Notes under the pieces: model-generated | The model's database searches: none | What the model was told of the DNA's origin: nothing | Seen by the model: the letters and a program-made list of their open reading frames with translations, nothing else | Made by a program: the position numbers and the translations under genes | Shown here: piece after piece, positions 30,920-38,557 of the stretch | How positions within the stretch are numbered: position 1 is the first letter of the stretch | Layout: every line of letters starts with the position of its first letter | Assembly: GCA_023436715.1 (NCBI GenBank) | Contig: JAEZIJ010000191.1 | Coordinates: forward strand, 1 to 38,557 | Origin: Acidobacteriota bacterium | GTDB lineage: Bacteria > Acidobacteriota > Terriglobia > Bryobacterales > Bryobacteraceae | DNA: 38,557 nucleotides | Direction: 5' to 3'

Positions 30920-32554
30920 CTACTTAATCACGATTCCCCTCTCGTCCAGCAGTTCGCCCGTCTGCCGCACCAGGCTCAGCCGGTTGCGGTGGTAATTGAT
31001 AATGTTCCGCACCAGCGTCAGCTTCGCCGAGTTCAGCCGGTCCTGCGCCTGCAACACGAAGTACATCAAGCCGGTGCCGAGGTCGTATTTCTTCTGCTCG
31101 GCGTCCACCTGCTGTTGGGCAAGGTCCACCGACACCTGCGCGAGCCTCACGCCGGCCTTGGCCGATTCCAGACTGCTGATCGCATTCAGCACGTTCAGCC
31201 GGATCGACTGCTGCTGGTTGCGCAACCTAAGCGCGTCGCTCTTTTTCGCGATCAACTGATTCGCCAGGTCCGCGGTGTTCTTCCGGTCGCGGATCGGCAG
31301 GCTCAGGCTCAAACCAAACCGGTACGTCGGAAGATTGAAGCCAAACACGTTACCGAACATATCTCCGAACGAGCCCGGACGCCACACTCCATCCACCATG
31401 TTCATGCCATTCAGGCCGCTCGACGTGTAGGAGCCGGTCAGGGAAAGGTCCGGCCGCAGGAGGTTCGATGTGCTGCGAATCCTGAGATCGTCCGTATCCA
31501 GGGATACACCGATCGATTTCAGATCCGGCCGCATCGACATCGCTTTTTCGACGGCCTGCTCCGTTTCAATCGCCCGGTCGCTCGCCGGCGGCATCACCGT
31601 CTCCGTCAGCGCCAGCGGCAACTGCCGCGCGGCGGCGTCCAGGTCCGCGCCGATCATCTTCCGCAGCGCGTCTTCCCGCTGGGCCAACATGAACCGCTGT
31701 TGCGATACCTGGATTTCGGCCGTGGCGTAATCCGCTTTCGGTTGAAAGATGTCCAGAGGAGAAATCGCCCCAAGCTCCAGTTCCCGCTCCGACCGCTTCA
31801 GCGAAGCGTCCTTGATTTTTAGCGAGTCTTCCTGGACGCGGAGCGTTTCTCTGGCCTCCACCACGCTCCAGTACGCACCCTCGGCCTGCTCGATGAGGTT
31901 CAGCAGGCTGTCCCGAAAATCGTACTCGCTCTTGCGCACCATGTTCCGCGCGATCGTGATCGGCATCCGCTGGATCGCGAACCCGCGGTTGCGAAGCAGG
32001 GGTTGCGTGAAGCTGAGTTGCAAGGCCCCCGAATGGCTCGGGCTGTAGTCCGACCGGGCGTCGCTCGAAGACCTGCGATTGTCACTGAAGCCGGCCGTAA
32101 ACAGCGTGCCCGATTGCAGCGTCTGCGTCCACGTCAACCCGCCGTTGTGGGTCAGCGAGTTCACTTCCGAGCCTCCGTCGATCGCCGACCGCGCCGATCC
32201 CTGCTTCTGCCTCTGCGCGCTGAAGTTCATGCTCAGGCTCGGGTCGAATTTCCCGAACGCGCCCATCACGTCGTTCTTGGGTGTCTCCAGCGTCAGCCGC
32301 GCCACCGCAACGTCCGTGTTGTTCGCCATCACGAGGTCGAGGTAGTTTTTGAGCGACAGCTCGAGCTTCCCGCTCGCAACGTAATCCTGCAGCTTCACCG
32401 GCGGCTGCAGTTCCACGTGCGTCTGCGGCGTTGTAAACGTATGCCGGAAATACGCCGGCTTGGGAAAGATCGGCGCCGCTATTTCCTGCGCCGCGAGCGA
32501 CGAGGCGCTCAGGAGCACAACGATAGTTGAAAAGCGCATAGGAGTCTTGCTCAC
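30920..32554 (-). CDS. TolC-family outer-membrane efflux protein
   Basis: This is a 544-aa outer-membrane channel component. A signal peptide is visible (MRFSTIVVLLSASSLAAQ, cleaved near Ala-Gln). Two OEP-type halves follow, with long helices rich in A/Q/L (for example EGAYWSVVEARETLRVQEDS and QQQVDAEQKKYDLGTGLMYF) and beta-segments such as GALQLSFTQPLLRNRGF and YRFGLSLSLPIRDR. The GTG start at 32554 overlaps the permease stop by four bases (GTGA); an ATG at 32539 inside the signal is an alternative. It is the last gene of the efflux operon, giving the outer-membrane exit for the adaptors and permease upstream. Confidence 0.93.
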   Translation of the reverse strand: MSKTPMRFSTIVVLLSASSLAAQEIAAPIFPKPAYFRHTFTTPQTHVELQPPVKLQDYVASGKLELSLKNYLDLVMANNTDVAVARLTLETPKNDVMGAFGKFDPSLSMNFSAQRQKQGSARSAIDGGSEVNSLTHNGGLTWTQTLQSGTLFTAGFSDNRRSSSDARSDYSPSHSGALQLSFTQPLLRNRGFAIQRMPITIARNMVRKSEYDFRDSLLNLIEQAEGAYWSVVEARETLRVQEDSLKIKDASLKRSERELELGAISPLDIFQPKADYATAEIQVSQQRFMLAQREDALRKMIGADLDAAARQLPLALTETVMPPASDRAIETEQAVEKAMSMRPDLKSIGVSLDTDDLRIRSTSNLLRPDLSLTGSYTSSGLNGMNMVDGVWRPGSFGDMFGNVFGFNLPTYRFGLSLSLPIRDRKNTADLANQLIAKKSDALRLRNQQQSIRLNVLNAISSLESAKAGVRLAQVSVDLAQQQVDAEQKKYDLGTGLMYFVLQAQDRLNSAKLTLVRNIINYHRNRLSLVRQTGELLDERGIVIK

Positions 32555-33807
32555 TCGTAACGAATCGCTTCGATCGGATCCAGTTTCGCGGCCTGCACGG
32601 CCGGATAAATTCCGAACAACAACCCAATGCCAACCGAAACACCGAACGCCACCCCGATCGATCCCGAGGTGACTTCCGTGGACCAGCCCGCCGCCGCCGC
32701 GATGATCCGCGACAGCGTGAAACCGAATGCAATACCGATCAACCCACCCACGATCGAGATCAGTACCGCTTCCGTCAGGAACTGCCGGATGATATCCGCC
32801 TGCCGGGCGCCGATCGCGCGCCGGATGCCGATCTCGCGCGTCCGCTCGAGCACCGTCGCCAGCATGATGTTCATGATTCCGATGCCGCCCACCAGCAGCG
32901 AAATACCCGCAATACAGATCATAACCACACTGAAGATCATCTGGGTCTGTTGCCGCTGCTTCAGCAGGCCGGCCGGCACAATCACCGTAAAGTCGCCGGC
33001 GTCTTTGTGCGTCGCCGCCAGGATCGCGCTCACCACGTTCGAAGTCTCGATCGAGTCGGCCCCTGTCGCAACCTTCATATAAATGCCGTCGATCTCGTCC
33101 TTCATGTAGCTGTTGTTATCCTCGAACCTCCTCATCACCGTGTTCAGCGGCGCGATGATCATGTTGTTGCGGTTCGAGGCTTCCATGCCCTCCGTGTCCG
33201 TATCCGCGGTGGCCTGTTGCGCGAGCACCCCGACCACCTGGAGCCAGAGGTCGTTCACCTTGACGTACTTCCCAACCGCCGGCTCGAACCCGAGCAGGTT
33301 CACCTTCGCCGTCTCGCCGAGCACGCACACCGGAGCGGACCGCTCATTGTCCTGCTCATCGAAAAACCGCCCCGAGATCATTTTGAGGCTGTTGATCTGC
33401 GCGAAGTTCGGCAGCACGCCGATGAGCAGCGGCAGTTCCTGGTTCGTCTTGGGCAGAACCTTCTGCGGCTTGAACCGCTTGCGCGGCGTCAGCGCCTCGA
33501 GGCCCTGCACGTTCTCTGAAATTGCACGGAAATCGCGAAAAGTGAGGCCGGGGGAAATGGCGCGCCGCACCTGCAATTCGTTGGCGTCCATTGCTTCCTT
33601 CGCCTCGATAATGATGTTGTTCACGCCCAGCAGGTCGATATAGCTGATCATTTCCTTCTGGGCGCCGGCCGTGATCGACAGCATGGCCACGACCGCGCCC
33701 ACGCCGAAGATCATGCCGAGCATGGTCAACAGACTGCGGAGCTTGTGCACCAGCAGGCTGGAGAGCCCCATGTAGAGCTCTGGAAGGTATCCGGTTACGC
33801 CGCTCAT
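32551..33807 (-). CDS. MacB/FtsX-type ABC transporter permease, no ATPase domain
   Basis: This is a 418-aa inner-membrane permease. There is one helix near the N-terminus (LRSLLTMLGMIFGVGAVVAML, about 24-44). A large periplasmic domain follows (about 46-285), then three helices at the C-terminus, with the FtsX-type cytoplasmic signature ERTREIGIRRAIGARQADI between the second and third. This is the topology of MacB's membrane part. MacB carries an N-terminal ATPase; here it is absent, and no separate ATPase gene is in the operon part visible. The ATG shares ATGA with the upstream adaptor's stop, and the stop overlaps the TolC-family start. Confidence 0.93.
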   Translation of the reverse strand: MSGVTGYLPELYMGLSSLLVHKLRSLLTMLGMIFGVGAVVAMLSITAGAQKEMISYIDLLGVNNIIIEAKEAMDANELQVRRAISPGLTFRDFRAISENVQGLEALTPRKRFKPQKVLPKTNQELPLLIGVLPNFAQINSLKMISGRFFDEQDNERSAPVCVLGETAKVNLLGFEPAVGKYVKVNDLWLQVVGVLAQQATADTDTEGMEASNRNNMIIAPLNTVMRRFEDNNSYMKDEIDGIYMKVATGADSIETSNVVSAILAATHKDAGDFTVIVPAGLLKQRQQTQMIFSVVMICIAGISLLVGGIGIMNIMLATVLERTREIGIRRAIGARQADIIRQFLTEAVLISIVGGLIGIAFGFTLSRIIAAAAGWSTEVTSGSIGVAFGVSVGIGLLFGIYPAVQAAKLDPIEAIRYE

Positions 33808-35822
33808 TGTCTTCCTCCGGGGCCCGGGCCGCCGGGAGTCGGCATTCCCGATGCTTTCTTCGCCGCCCCCGCGTCGCCTTTCTTGCCGCCTTTAGTCGCG
33901 GTCGGATCGGCGAGCGCCAGCAGTTCGCCCGGCATCAGCCCTTCGGCGATCACCATCGTCGATTCGCTGCGCTTCAACGGCTTCACCACGCGCTCCTCGA
34001 ATTCGTTTCCGTGCTTGACGAACACCACCGGTTTCCCTTCCTTCTCGAATACCGCCTGCACCGGGATATGAATCGCGTTCGGAATCTTCTCAACGATAAT
34101 CTCGACATCGGCAAGCAGGCCGGGCCGGAGCAGGACGTCCAGTTCGTTGTCCTCCTGGGGAGGAGGAGGCAGCTTCGCGTTCTGCAGATCCTTGTCGCTG
34201 AACTGCTGCGCGCCTCCGAATCCCATCGGCATGCCTTGGCTTGCTTCGCCGCCGCGACCGCCGCGCCCACCACCTTCTCCGCCCTCACCACGCCCGCCCT
34301 GGCCGCCCGGCCCGCGCGTGAAGCCCAAAGCCGGCGGCGAGCCCGCGGGGCGTTCTCCACGCGCTCCACCCTCGCCGGCCGGCCGGCCTTGGCCGGACGC
34401 GGCGCCGCCCCGCATAGTCCGCATCTGCTCGAACATCTTCTGGCGCTCCTCGGGGCTGAGGTCCTGCGGGTTCCGTCCGCCCAGCATCTTCTGGAACGCT
34501 TCACGCATTTTCTGCCGCTCTTCCTGGGACATGTTGCCGCCCGGACGGCCGCCCCGGCTCTCGCCGCCGGCATCGGCGCCCCGGTCGCCCCGCATGCGTC
34601 CGCCGCTCTCTCCGCCTTGCTGTCCACCGCCTTGCGGCGCGCCGCCTTGGAATCCGCCACCCTGTCCCATCATGCCCGGCGCTCCCGGCATTCCCCCGGA
34701 ACCGCCCATCATCACCATCGCTTGCGCCGTGAGCGAGGGCTGGCTCGCTATCGGCCTGCTCCGGTTCCGCTCAGCCGTCGCCAGGATCTGCCGGATCTGC
34801 TCCGGTTTCGCTCCGAGTCCGCTGAGCAGTTCCTTCATGTCCACCGAGAACACCACGTCGAACTTCTTCGCCATGTCGCCCGACCAGACGTTCGCACTCG
34901 CTGTGCCGCTCAAGGTCTTGATCGTGCCATGGAACAGCTTGTCCGGAGCCGCATCCAGCCGCATCGTCACGTCCTGCCCGTCGCGCAGGTTCGCGCGGTC
35001 CAGTTCGCCCACCTTCGCCGCTACTTCCAGCTCGGAAAGGTCCAGCACGTCCGCCACCGGCAGCCCCGGGAAGATCTGGTCGCCTTCCCTCAGGTCCGGA
35101 AGCTGCATGCCGCGCATCATGAAGTTGCCGCGATTCTGCCGGACAGCCACCAGCCCCGCCATCGGCGACAGCATCTTTACCTGCCGCAGCCTCGCCTTCT
35201 CGCGGTTCAGTTCGAGAATGGCTTTATTCTTCTTCTCGCGCAAAACCGCCAGTTCGGCCTGCGAGCTCTCCAGCCGGGACTTGATGTCGCTCTGAAGCTG
35301 CTTCAGCCGCCTCTGGGCCTCGTCCAGGTTCAACTGGTTCTTCTTCTGGTCGATGGCCGAAAGCAGTTCATTACGCTTCACCTCGAGTTCCGCGCGCCGC
35401 ACCGAGTAGCGCGACCGCAGCAGATCCACCTGGTCCTGGTTGTTGCGAATCTCCAGCTCCGCCTGCGCCTTCTTGAGCTGCTCGTCCAACTGTTCCAGCT
35501 CGAGCTGTTTCTCCTCCAGCCGCGATTGGACCTCCGAGTCGTCGAACTCCACGATCAGGTCCTTCTCGCGTGCGAAACCGCCGAGCGGCGCAAGCCGGGT
35601 GATCTGCACGGTGCCGAACAGGTTCGGAGCGATCAGCGTGGCGGACCGTACCGCCCGCAACTCCCCGCGCGTGTAGCTGCGGATGATCACGTCTCCTTTG
35701 CGCACCGTGGTAGTCGGGATCGCCTGCTGCTTCTGGTTGAACTGCCGGAAGAAGCGGTAGCCCCAGATCGCCGCGGCAGCCACGATCAACAGCACCAAAA
35801 CACGAATTGCGATTTTCTTCAT
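33804..35822 (-). CDS. HlyD-type periplasmic adaptor with a large Gly-rich insertion
   Basis: This is a 672-aa membrane-fusion protein. There is an N-terminal anchor (residues 5-22), a lipoyl half-motif (about 40-95), a long coiled-coil hairpin (about 98-215), the second lipoyl half (MLSPMAGLVAVRQNRG) and a beta-barrel. Within the barrel, about 220 residues (roughly 335-555) interrupt the fold. They are mostly Gly/Met/Gln/Arg low complexity, with two copies of a helical motif, SQEERQKMREAF (432-443) and SPEERQKMFEQM (456-467). The fold resumes at LDVLLRPGLLADVEII and ends in a Gly/Pro/Lys tail. Usual adaptors have 350-450 aa. ATG follows the second adaptor by 20 bases; the stop overlaps the permease start. 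Confidence 0.92.
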   Translation of the reverse strand: MKKIAIRVLVLLIVAAAAIWGYRFFRQFNQKQQAIPTTTVRKGDVIIRSYTRGELRAVRSATLIAPNLFGTVQITRLAPLGGFAREKDLIVEFDDSEVQSRLEEKQLELEQLDEQLKKAQAELEIRNNQDQVDLLRSRYSVRRAELEVKRNELLSAIDQKKNQLNLDEAQRRLKQLQSDIKSRLESSQAELAVLREKKNKAILELNREKARLRQVKMLSPMAGLVAVRQNRGNFMMRGMQLPDLREGDQIFPGLPVADVLDLSELEVAAKVGELDRANLRDGQDVTMRLDAAPDKLFHGTIKTLSGTASANVWSGDMAKKFDVVFSVDMKELLSGLGAKPEQIRQILATAERNRSRPIASQPSLTAQAMVMMGGSGGMPGAPGMMGQGGGFQGGAPQGGGQQGGESGGRMRGDRGADAGGESRGGRPGGNMSQEERQKMREAFQKMLGGRNPQDLSPEERQKMFEQMRTMRGGAASGQGRPAGEGGARGERPAGSPPALGFTRGPGGQGGRGEGGEGGGRGGRGGEASQGMPMGFGGAQQFSDKDLQNAKLPPPPQEDNELDVLLRPGLLADVEIIVEKIPNAIHIPVQAVFEKEGKPVVFVKHGNEFEERVVKPLKRSESTMVIAEGLMPGELLALADPTATKGGKKGDAGAAKKASGMPTPGGPGPGGRQ

Positions 35823-35842
35823 GACCTTAGCTCAGCTCTCGG

Positions 35843-37144
35843 CTACAGTTTCTTTGCACGCTTCGCGGCCTCGAACGGGTTCTCGAGCGTCACTACCTCT
35901 CCCTCTCTCAGATTCTTCAGCACCACGAGGTCGTTCTCGTTGCGCTTACCGACGTCGATCGGGCGCACCTCGAAATTCTGTCCTCTCTGTATGTAAACCG
36001 CCGGCCTGCCGTTGCTCAGAAAGCTCGCACGGGCCGGAATCAACAGCGCGTTCGATTCGCTCTCGATAACGATCTCCGCGGTCACGCTCATACCAGGACG
36101 CAGCCGCGGGTCCAGGTTCTTCAGCGTCGCATACGCCGGGAAACTCTTCTCCGCCGTGGTGAACCGCGAGAAGTTCAGTGTAGCCACCGGACTGATCCAG
36201 TCCAGTTCCGCGACGAATTCCTTGTCCGCTATCGCGTCCACCCTGACCCGGACCTGCTGGCCCAGTTTCGACTTCCCGCGCTCCACTTCCTCCAGCTTCA
36301 GCTCGATCCGCATGCTCGACAGGTCGGGAATCTCCGCGATCGCCGCCCCGGTCCACGCGTTGTCGCCTTCCTTGAACGGCGGCGGCATCGAGCCGAACGA
36401 GCCGGATGCCCGGAAGTTCGGCAGGATATTCAGTATTCCGTCGTTCGGAGCCCGCAGCACCATGTTCGCCAGATACCCCTTGGCCCGGTCCATATCGCGC
36501 ACCGTCTTCGACTTGCGCTGGTCCAGCCGCTGCAGGTCTGCCCTCTGGTTCACTTTGTGCGCGTTGATAGTCGCGTTCACCTGCCTCAGATCGCCCTCGG
36601 CGATCCCCACGTTGATGCGGTTCTTGGCGCCCTCGATCTCCGACAGGATTTCGGCCTTGCTCGCCTCCAGCTTCGCTCGCTCCACGTCGTAGCCGGACTG
36701 CATCAGGTTCATTGCGTCCATCTCGTTCGTGATCTTATGCGACGCCTGCGTCTGCACGATCTCGCTCTCGGCCGTCCGCACCGTCGTGCTGTACTCCAGG
36801 TAGCTCTGCTCCTGCTGCGCCGTATCGAACTCGACGACGACCTCGCCCTTCTTGATCGGCTTGCCGTCCGCCGCCAGCCGCACAATCCGCGGATTCGGCA
36901 CCTGCGGTGCGCTGAGGACCGTCGAGCGCGTGCTCTTGATCTCTCCGCGAGTCCGCGTGCTGATCACGAATTCGCCGCGCCGCACTCGCGCGGTCGCAAC
37001 CACCACTTCGGTGGTTCCGGCGTAATGGTAGGCGGCGTACGCGCCTGAACCGCATATGGCCGCCGCTGCCGCCCAGACGATGATCTTTCGCTTCCGCGAA
37101 GGGGGTTTTCCAAGTCGCTGCTTCGGTTTTAGGTCTTTGGACAT
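35843..37144 (-). CDS. HlyD-type periplasmic adaptor (second of three)
   Basis: This is a 433-aa membrane-fusion protein of ordinary architecture. There is a basic N-terminus and membrane anchor (about 21-40, KIIVWAAAAAICGSGAYAAY). The first lipoyl half has ISTRTRGEIKSTRST and GKPIKKGEVVVEFD. A coiled-coil hairpin follows (about 110-215), then the second half with VLRAPNDGILNIL, and a beta-barrel and membrane-proximal part (LRPGMSVTAEIVIES, then LLIPARASFLSNGRPAVYI). There is no low-complexity insertion, unlike the two neighbouring adaptors. ATG lies 13 bases after the first adaptor. Confidence 0.93.
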   Translation of the reverse strand: MSKDLKPKQRLGKPPSRKRKIIVWAAAAAICGSGAYAAYHYAGTTEVVVATARVRRGEFVISTRTRGEIKSTRSTVLSAPQVPNPRIVRLAADGKPIKKGEVVVEFDTAQQEQSYLEYSTTVRTAESEIVQTQASHKITNEMDAMNLMQSGYDVERAKLEASKAEILSEIEGAKNRINVGIAEGDLRQVNATINAHKVNQRADLQRLDQRKSKTVRDMDRAKGYLANMVLRAPNDGILNILPNFRASGSFGSMPPPFKEGDNAWTGAAIAEIPDLSSMRIELKLEEVERGKSKLGQQVRVRVDAIADKEFVAELDWISPVATLNFSRFTTAEKSFPAYATLKNLDPRLRPGMSVTAEIVIESESNALLIPARASFLSNGRPAVYIQRGQNFEVRPIDVGKRNENDLVVLKNLREGEVVTLENPFEAAKRAKKL

Positions 37145-37157
37145 GGCTCGCTCCCTT

Positions 37158-38557
37158 TCACTTTTTCCGCTCCATCTGAGGCCGTTCCGCCGCGATTACT
37201 TCCCCCGGACCGAGGCCGGAGCGAACGACGGCGGCAACGTTGTTCGTGAGCCCAAGTTCCACCCTCCGCCGCTCCCAACCTGACGCTCCTCGCACGAAGA
37301 CATAGGCTTCCGCGCCCGGCTTATCCCGGAAAATCGTCTCCAGCGGAGCCACCACCGCTTTGGGTTCCGTCTCGGTCGCTACGTCGACACTCACCGACAG
37401 ATCGGGTACGACCCGCGGGTCCAGCGCGTCCAGCTTGATCATCACGGGAAGTTCCTTCACGTATGCCGCGCGAAATCCCCCGGTCTTCGGCATCGCGCCG
37501 ATCGAGTACACGTGGCCGGGAAGCTCCAGGTCAGGATAAGCGTCGAATCTCACCTTCGTTTTCGAACCGACCCGGAGCATCTCGATATCGGCCTGGTTGA
37601 CGAACGCGTTCACCACCATCGAACTCGGGTCGACAATCCGCATAAACATCGTTCCCGGGCGAACCTCGTCACCGGCCCTTATCTGCGAGTTCTCCGCACC
37701 GCGAAACGTCGTGCCCATCACCACAAGCCCGTCGATCGGCGCCCGAAAGACCATCCGGTCCGCGTTCGCCTGGGAGCGCTGGAACTCAATCTTGTTCTGG
37801 TCCGCGTCGAGAGTCGCGATTTTCCATTGCGACTGCTGCGAAATGTCTTTGTACTTCACTTCGGAGAGGAGCTGCTTGTATTTTGCCGCCGCTTCCTCTT
37901 CGGCCAGTCTCAGCCGCTCGGACGCGATCGCCGATTGCACCGGGATCGTCTTCAGGTCGTACCGCGCTTTCTCGAGTGCCGCCTTGGCGTCCGACACCTG
38001 CTGGTCGTGCGCCTTCTTCTCCACGTCCAGATTGGCCTTCAGCGACAGCAGGTTCGTCTGCTGCTGGTCCAGATTGGCCCGGTAATCGTCGAGCCGGAGC
38101 AGCATGTATTGACGGTCGAATTCGGCCACCATGTCGCCCTTCTTGACGCGCGCGCCGGGCGCCACAACCTTCTCCAGAATCAGGTCGAATCCACCACCGC
38201 CCCCGCCGCCTCCACCGCCGCCGCCCGACACGGAGGTTGTCGTTCCGGCGGACGAACTCGTGCTGGCGGTGCTGGTCGATCTCGAAGACGAACTCCGGGA
38301 ACTGCTAACCGGCGAACTGAACCGGTTCAGCGCAGTGGCCAGCGAGCCGCCGGCCGAACCGGACGCGCCGGCGCCGGAAGTGCTTGACGCACTGGAACTG
38401 GACGAACTCTCGGACGATGAACTCGAGCCGCCGGAGGATCCGGACGAACTCGAAGACGACCCGCCGCCACCTCCCGCGCGGCCGCCCGGACCGCGCCGGC
38501 TGCCGCGCCACTGCGGAGAGAGTAGTGACGCGAAGCGCGCCGGCGCTGTCGTTCCCG
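37158..38557 (-). CDS. HlyD-type periplasmic adaptor with Ser/Gly tract, 5'-partial
   Basis: The frame runs off the right edge, so the start is missing; about 465 residues are visible. The first 100 or so are a low-complexity Ser/Gly tract, with runs such as GGGGSSSSSGSSGG and, just before the fold, a run of 12 glycines. The adaptor follows: FDLILEKVVAPGARVKKGDM (first lipoyl half), a coiled coil (about 155-265), RAPIDGLVVMGTTFRG (second half), and a beta-barrel with VSVDVATE and VVAPLETIFRD. A GTG at 38231 could be called as a start, but it sits inside the tract, and the upstream frame continues in the same style to the edge, so the gene is longer. Its upstream neighbours are outside the window. 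Confidence 0.85.
   Translation of the reverse strand, partial: GTTAPARFASLLSPQWRGSRRGPGGRAGGGGGSSSSSSGSSGGSSSSSESSSSSSASSTSGAGASGSAGGSLATALNRFSSPVSSSRSSSSRSTSTASTSSSAGTTTSVSGGGGGGGGGGGGFDLILEKVVAPGARVKKGDMVAEFDRQYMLLRLDDYRANLDQQQTNLLSLKANLDVEKKAHDQQVSDAKAALEKARYDLKTIPVQSAIASERLRLAEEEAAAKYKQLLSEVKYKDISQQSQWKIATLDADQNKIEFQRSQANADRMVFRAPIDGLVVMGTTFRGAENSQIRAGDEVRPGTMFMRIVDPSSMVVNAFVNQADIEMLRVGSKTKVRFDAYPDLELPGHVYSIGAMPKTGGFRAAYVKELPVMIKLDALDPRVVPDLSVSVDVATETEPKAVVAPLETIFRDKPGAEAYVFVRGASGWERRRVELGLTNNVAAVVRSGLGPGEVIAAERPQMERKK

Noticed and set aside
33807..35996. A 729-codon plus-strand frame opposite the long adaptor
   Set aside because: It is the mirror of the Gly-rich adaptor gene. The sense strand has full adaptor domains and start/stop overlaps with its neighbours.

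Overview
The window reads as a high-GC chromosomal segment from a Gram-negative bacterium. It has an outer-membrane TolC-type channel, periplasmic adaptors and a Tat-like signal. My best guess, from the collinear nuo and atp gene sets, the S41 protease, the stacked HlyD-type adaptors and general codon style, is an Acidobacteriota member near Solibacter/Bryobacter. That is inference from style; no 16S or database match supports it.

Layout, left to right. (1) 1-3.2 kb: a visibly AT-richer, minus-strand cassette of four unrecognised or weakly recognised genes: a YwgA/SocA-like protein, a membrane protein, a small PD-(D/E)XK nuclease-like protein and a 339-aa protein. It abuts the 3' end of a tRNA-Pro(GGG) gene, the classic place for an inserted island. 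(2) 3.4-9.2 kb: F1Fo ATP synthase genes b', b, delta, alpha, gamma, beta, epsilon (minus strand), with no a or c subunit genes. (3) 9.3-10.1 kb: a SAM-methyltransferase-like protein with a Tat-like N-terminus, four bases after nuoN. (4) 10.1-22.7 kb: complex I genes nuoA-C-D-E-F-G-H-J-K-L-M-N, tightly packed with stop/start overlaps. nuoB and nuoI are absent, and there is no room for them. (5) 22.8-27.3 kb, plus strand: thiS, a MerR-type regulator with a near-consensus promoter, an S41 C-terminal processing protease, and a GMP synthase of the long, eukaryote-like type. (6) 27.3-29.3 kb: mutL (minus). (7) 29.4-30.9 kb: a second AT-richer patch with an SDH_sah/ClpP-fold serine protease-like gene and a small overlapping ORF. 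(8) 30.9-38.6 kb: a minus-strand efflux operon, transcribed as three periplasmic adaptors (the first cut by the window edge), a MacB/FtsX-type permease without ATPase, and a TolC-family channel.

How it works together. Sections 2-4 form one co-directional block of about 19 kb. It couples NADH oxidation by complex I (proton pumping) to ATP synthesis, but both complexes are incomplete here and need genes from elsewhere (nuoB, nuoI, atpB, atpE). Section 8 would export a substrate across both membranes, and needs an ATPase from outside the window. A short G/T-rich repeat recurs only between the genes of sections 5-8. A 20-bp perfect palindrome sits inside the nuoG reading frame.

The most unusual things seen are the complex I cluster without its two connecting Fe-S subunits, the low-complexity insertions inside two of the three adaptors, and the tRNA-adjacent cassette as a candidate undescribed defence or mobile module.
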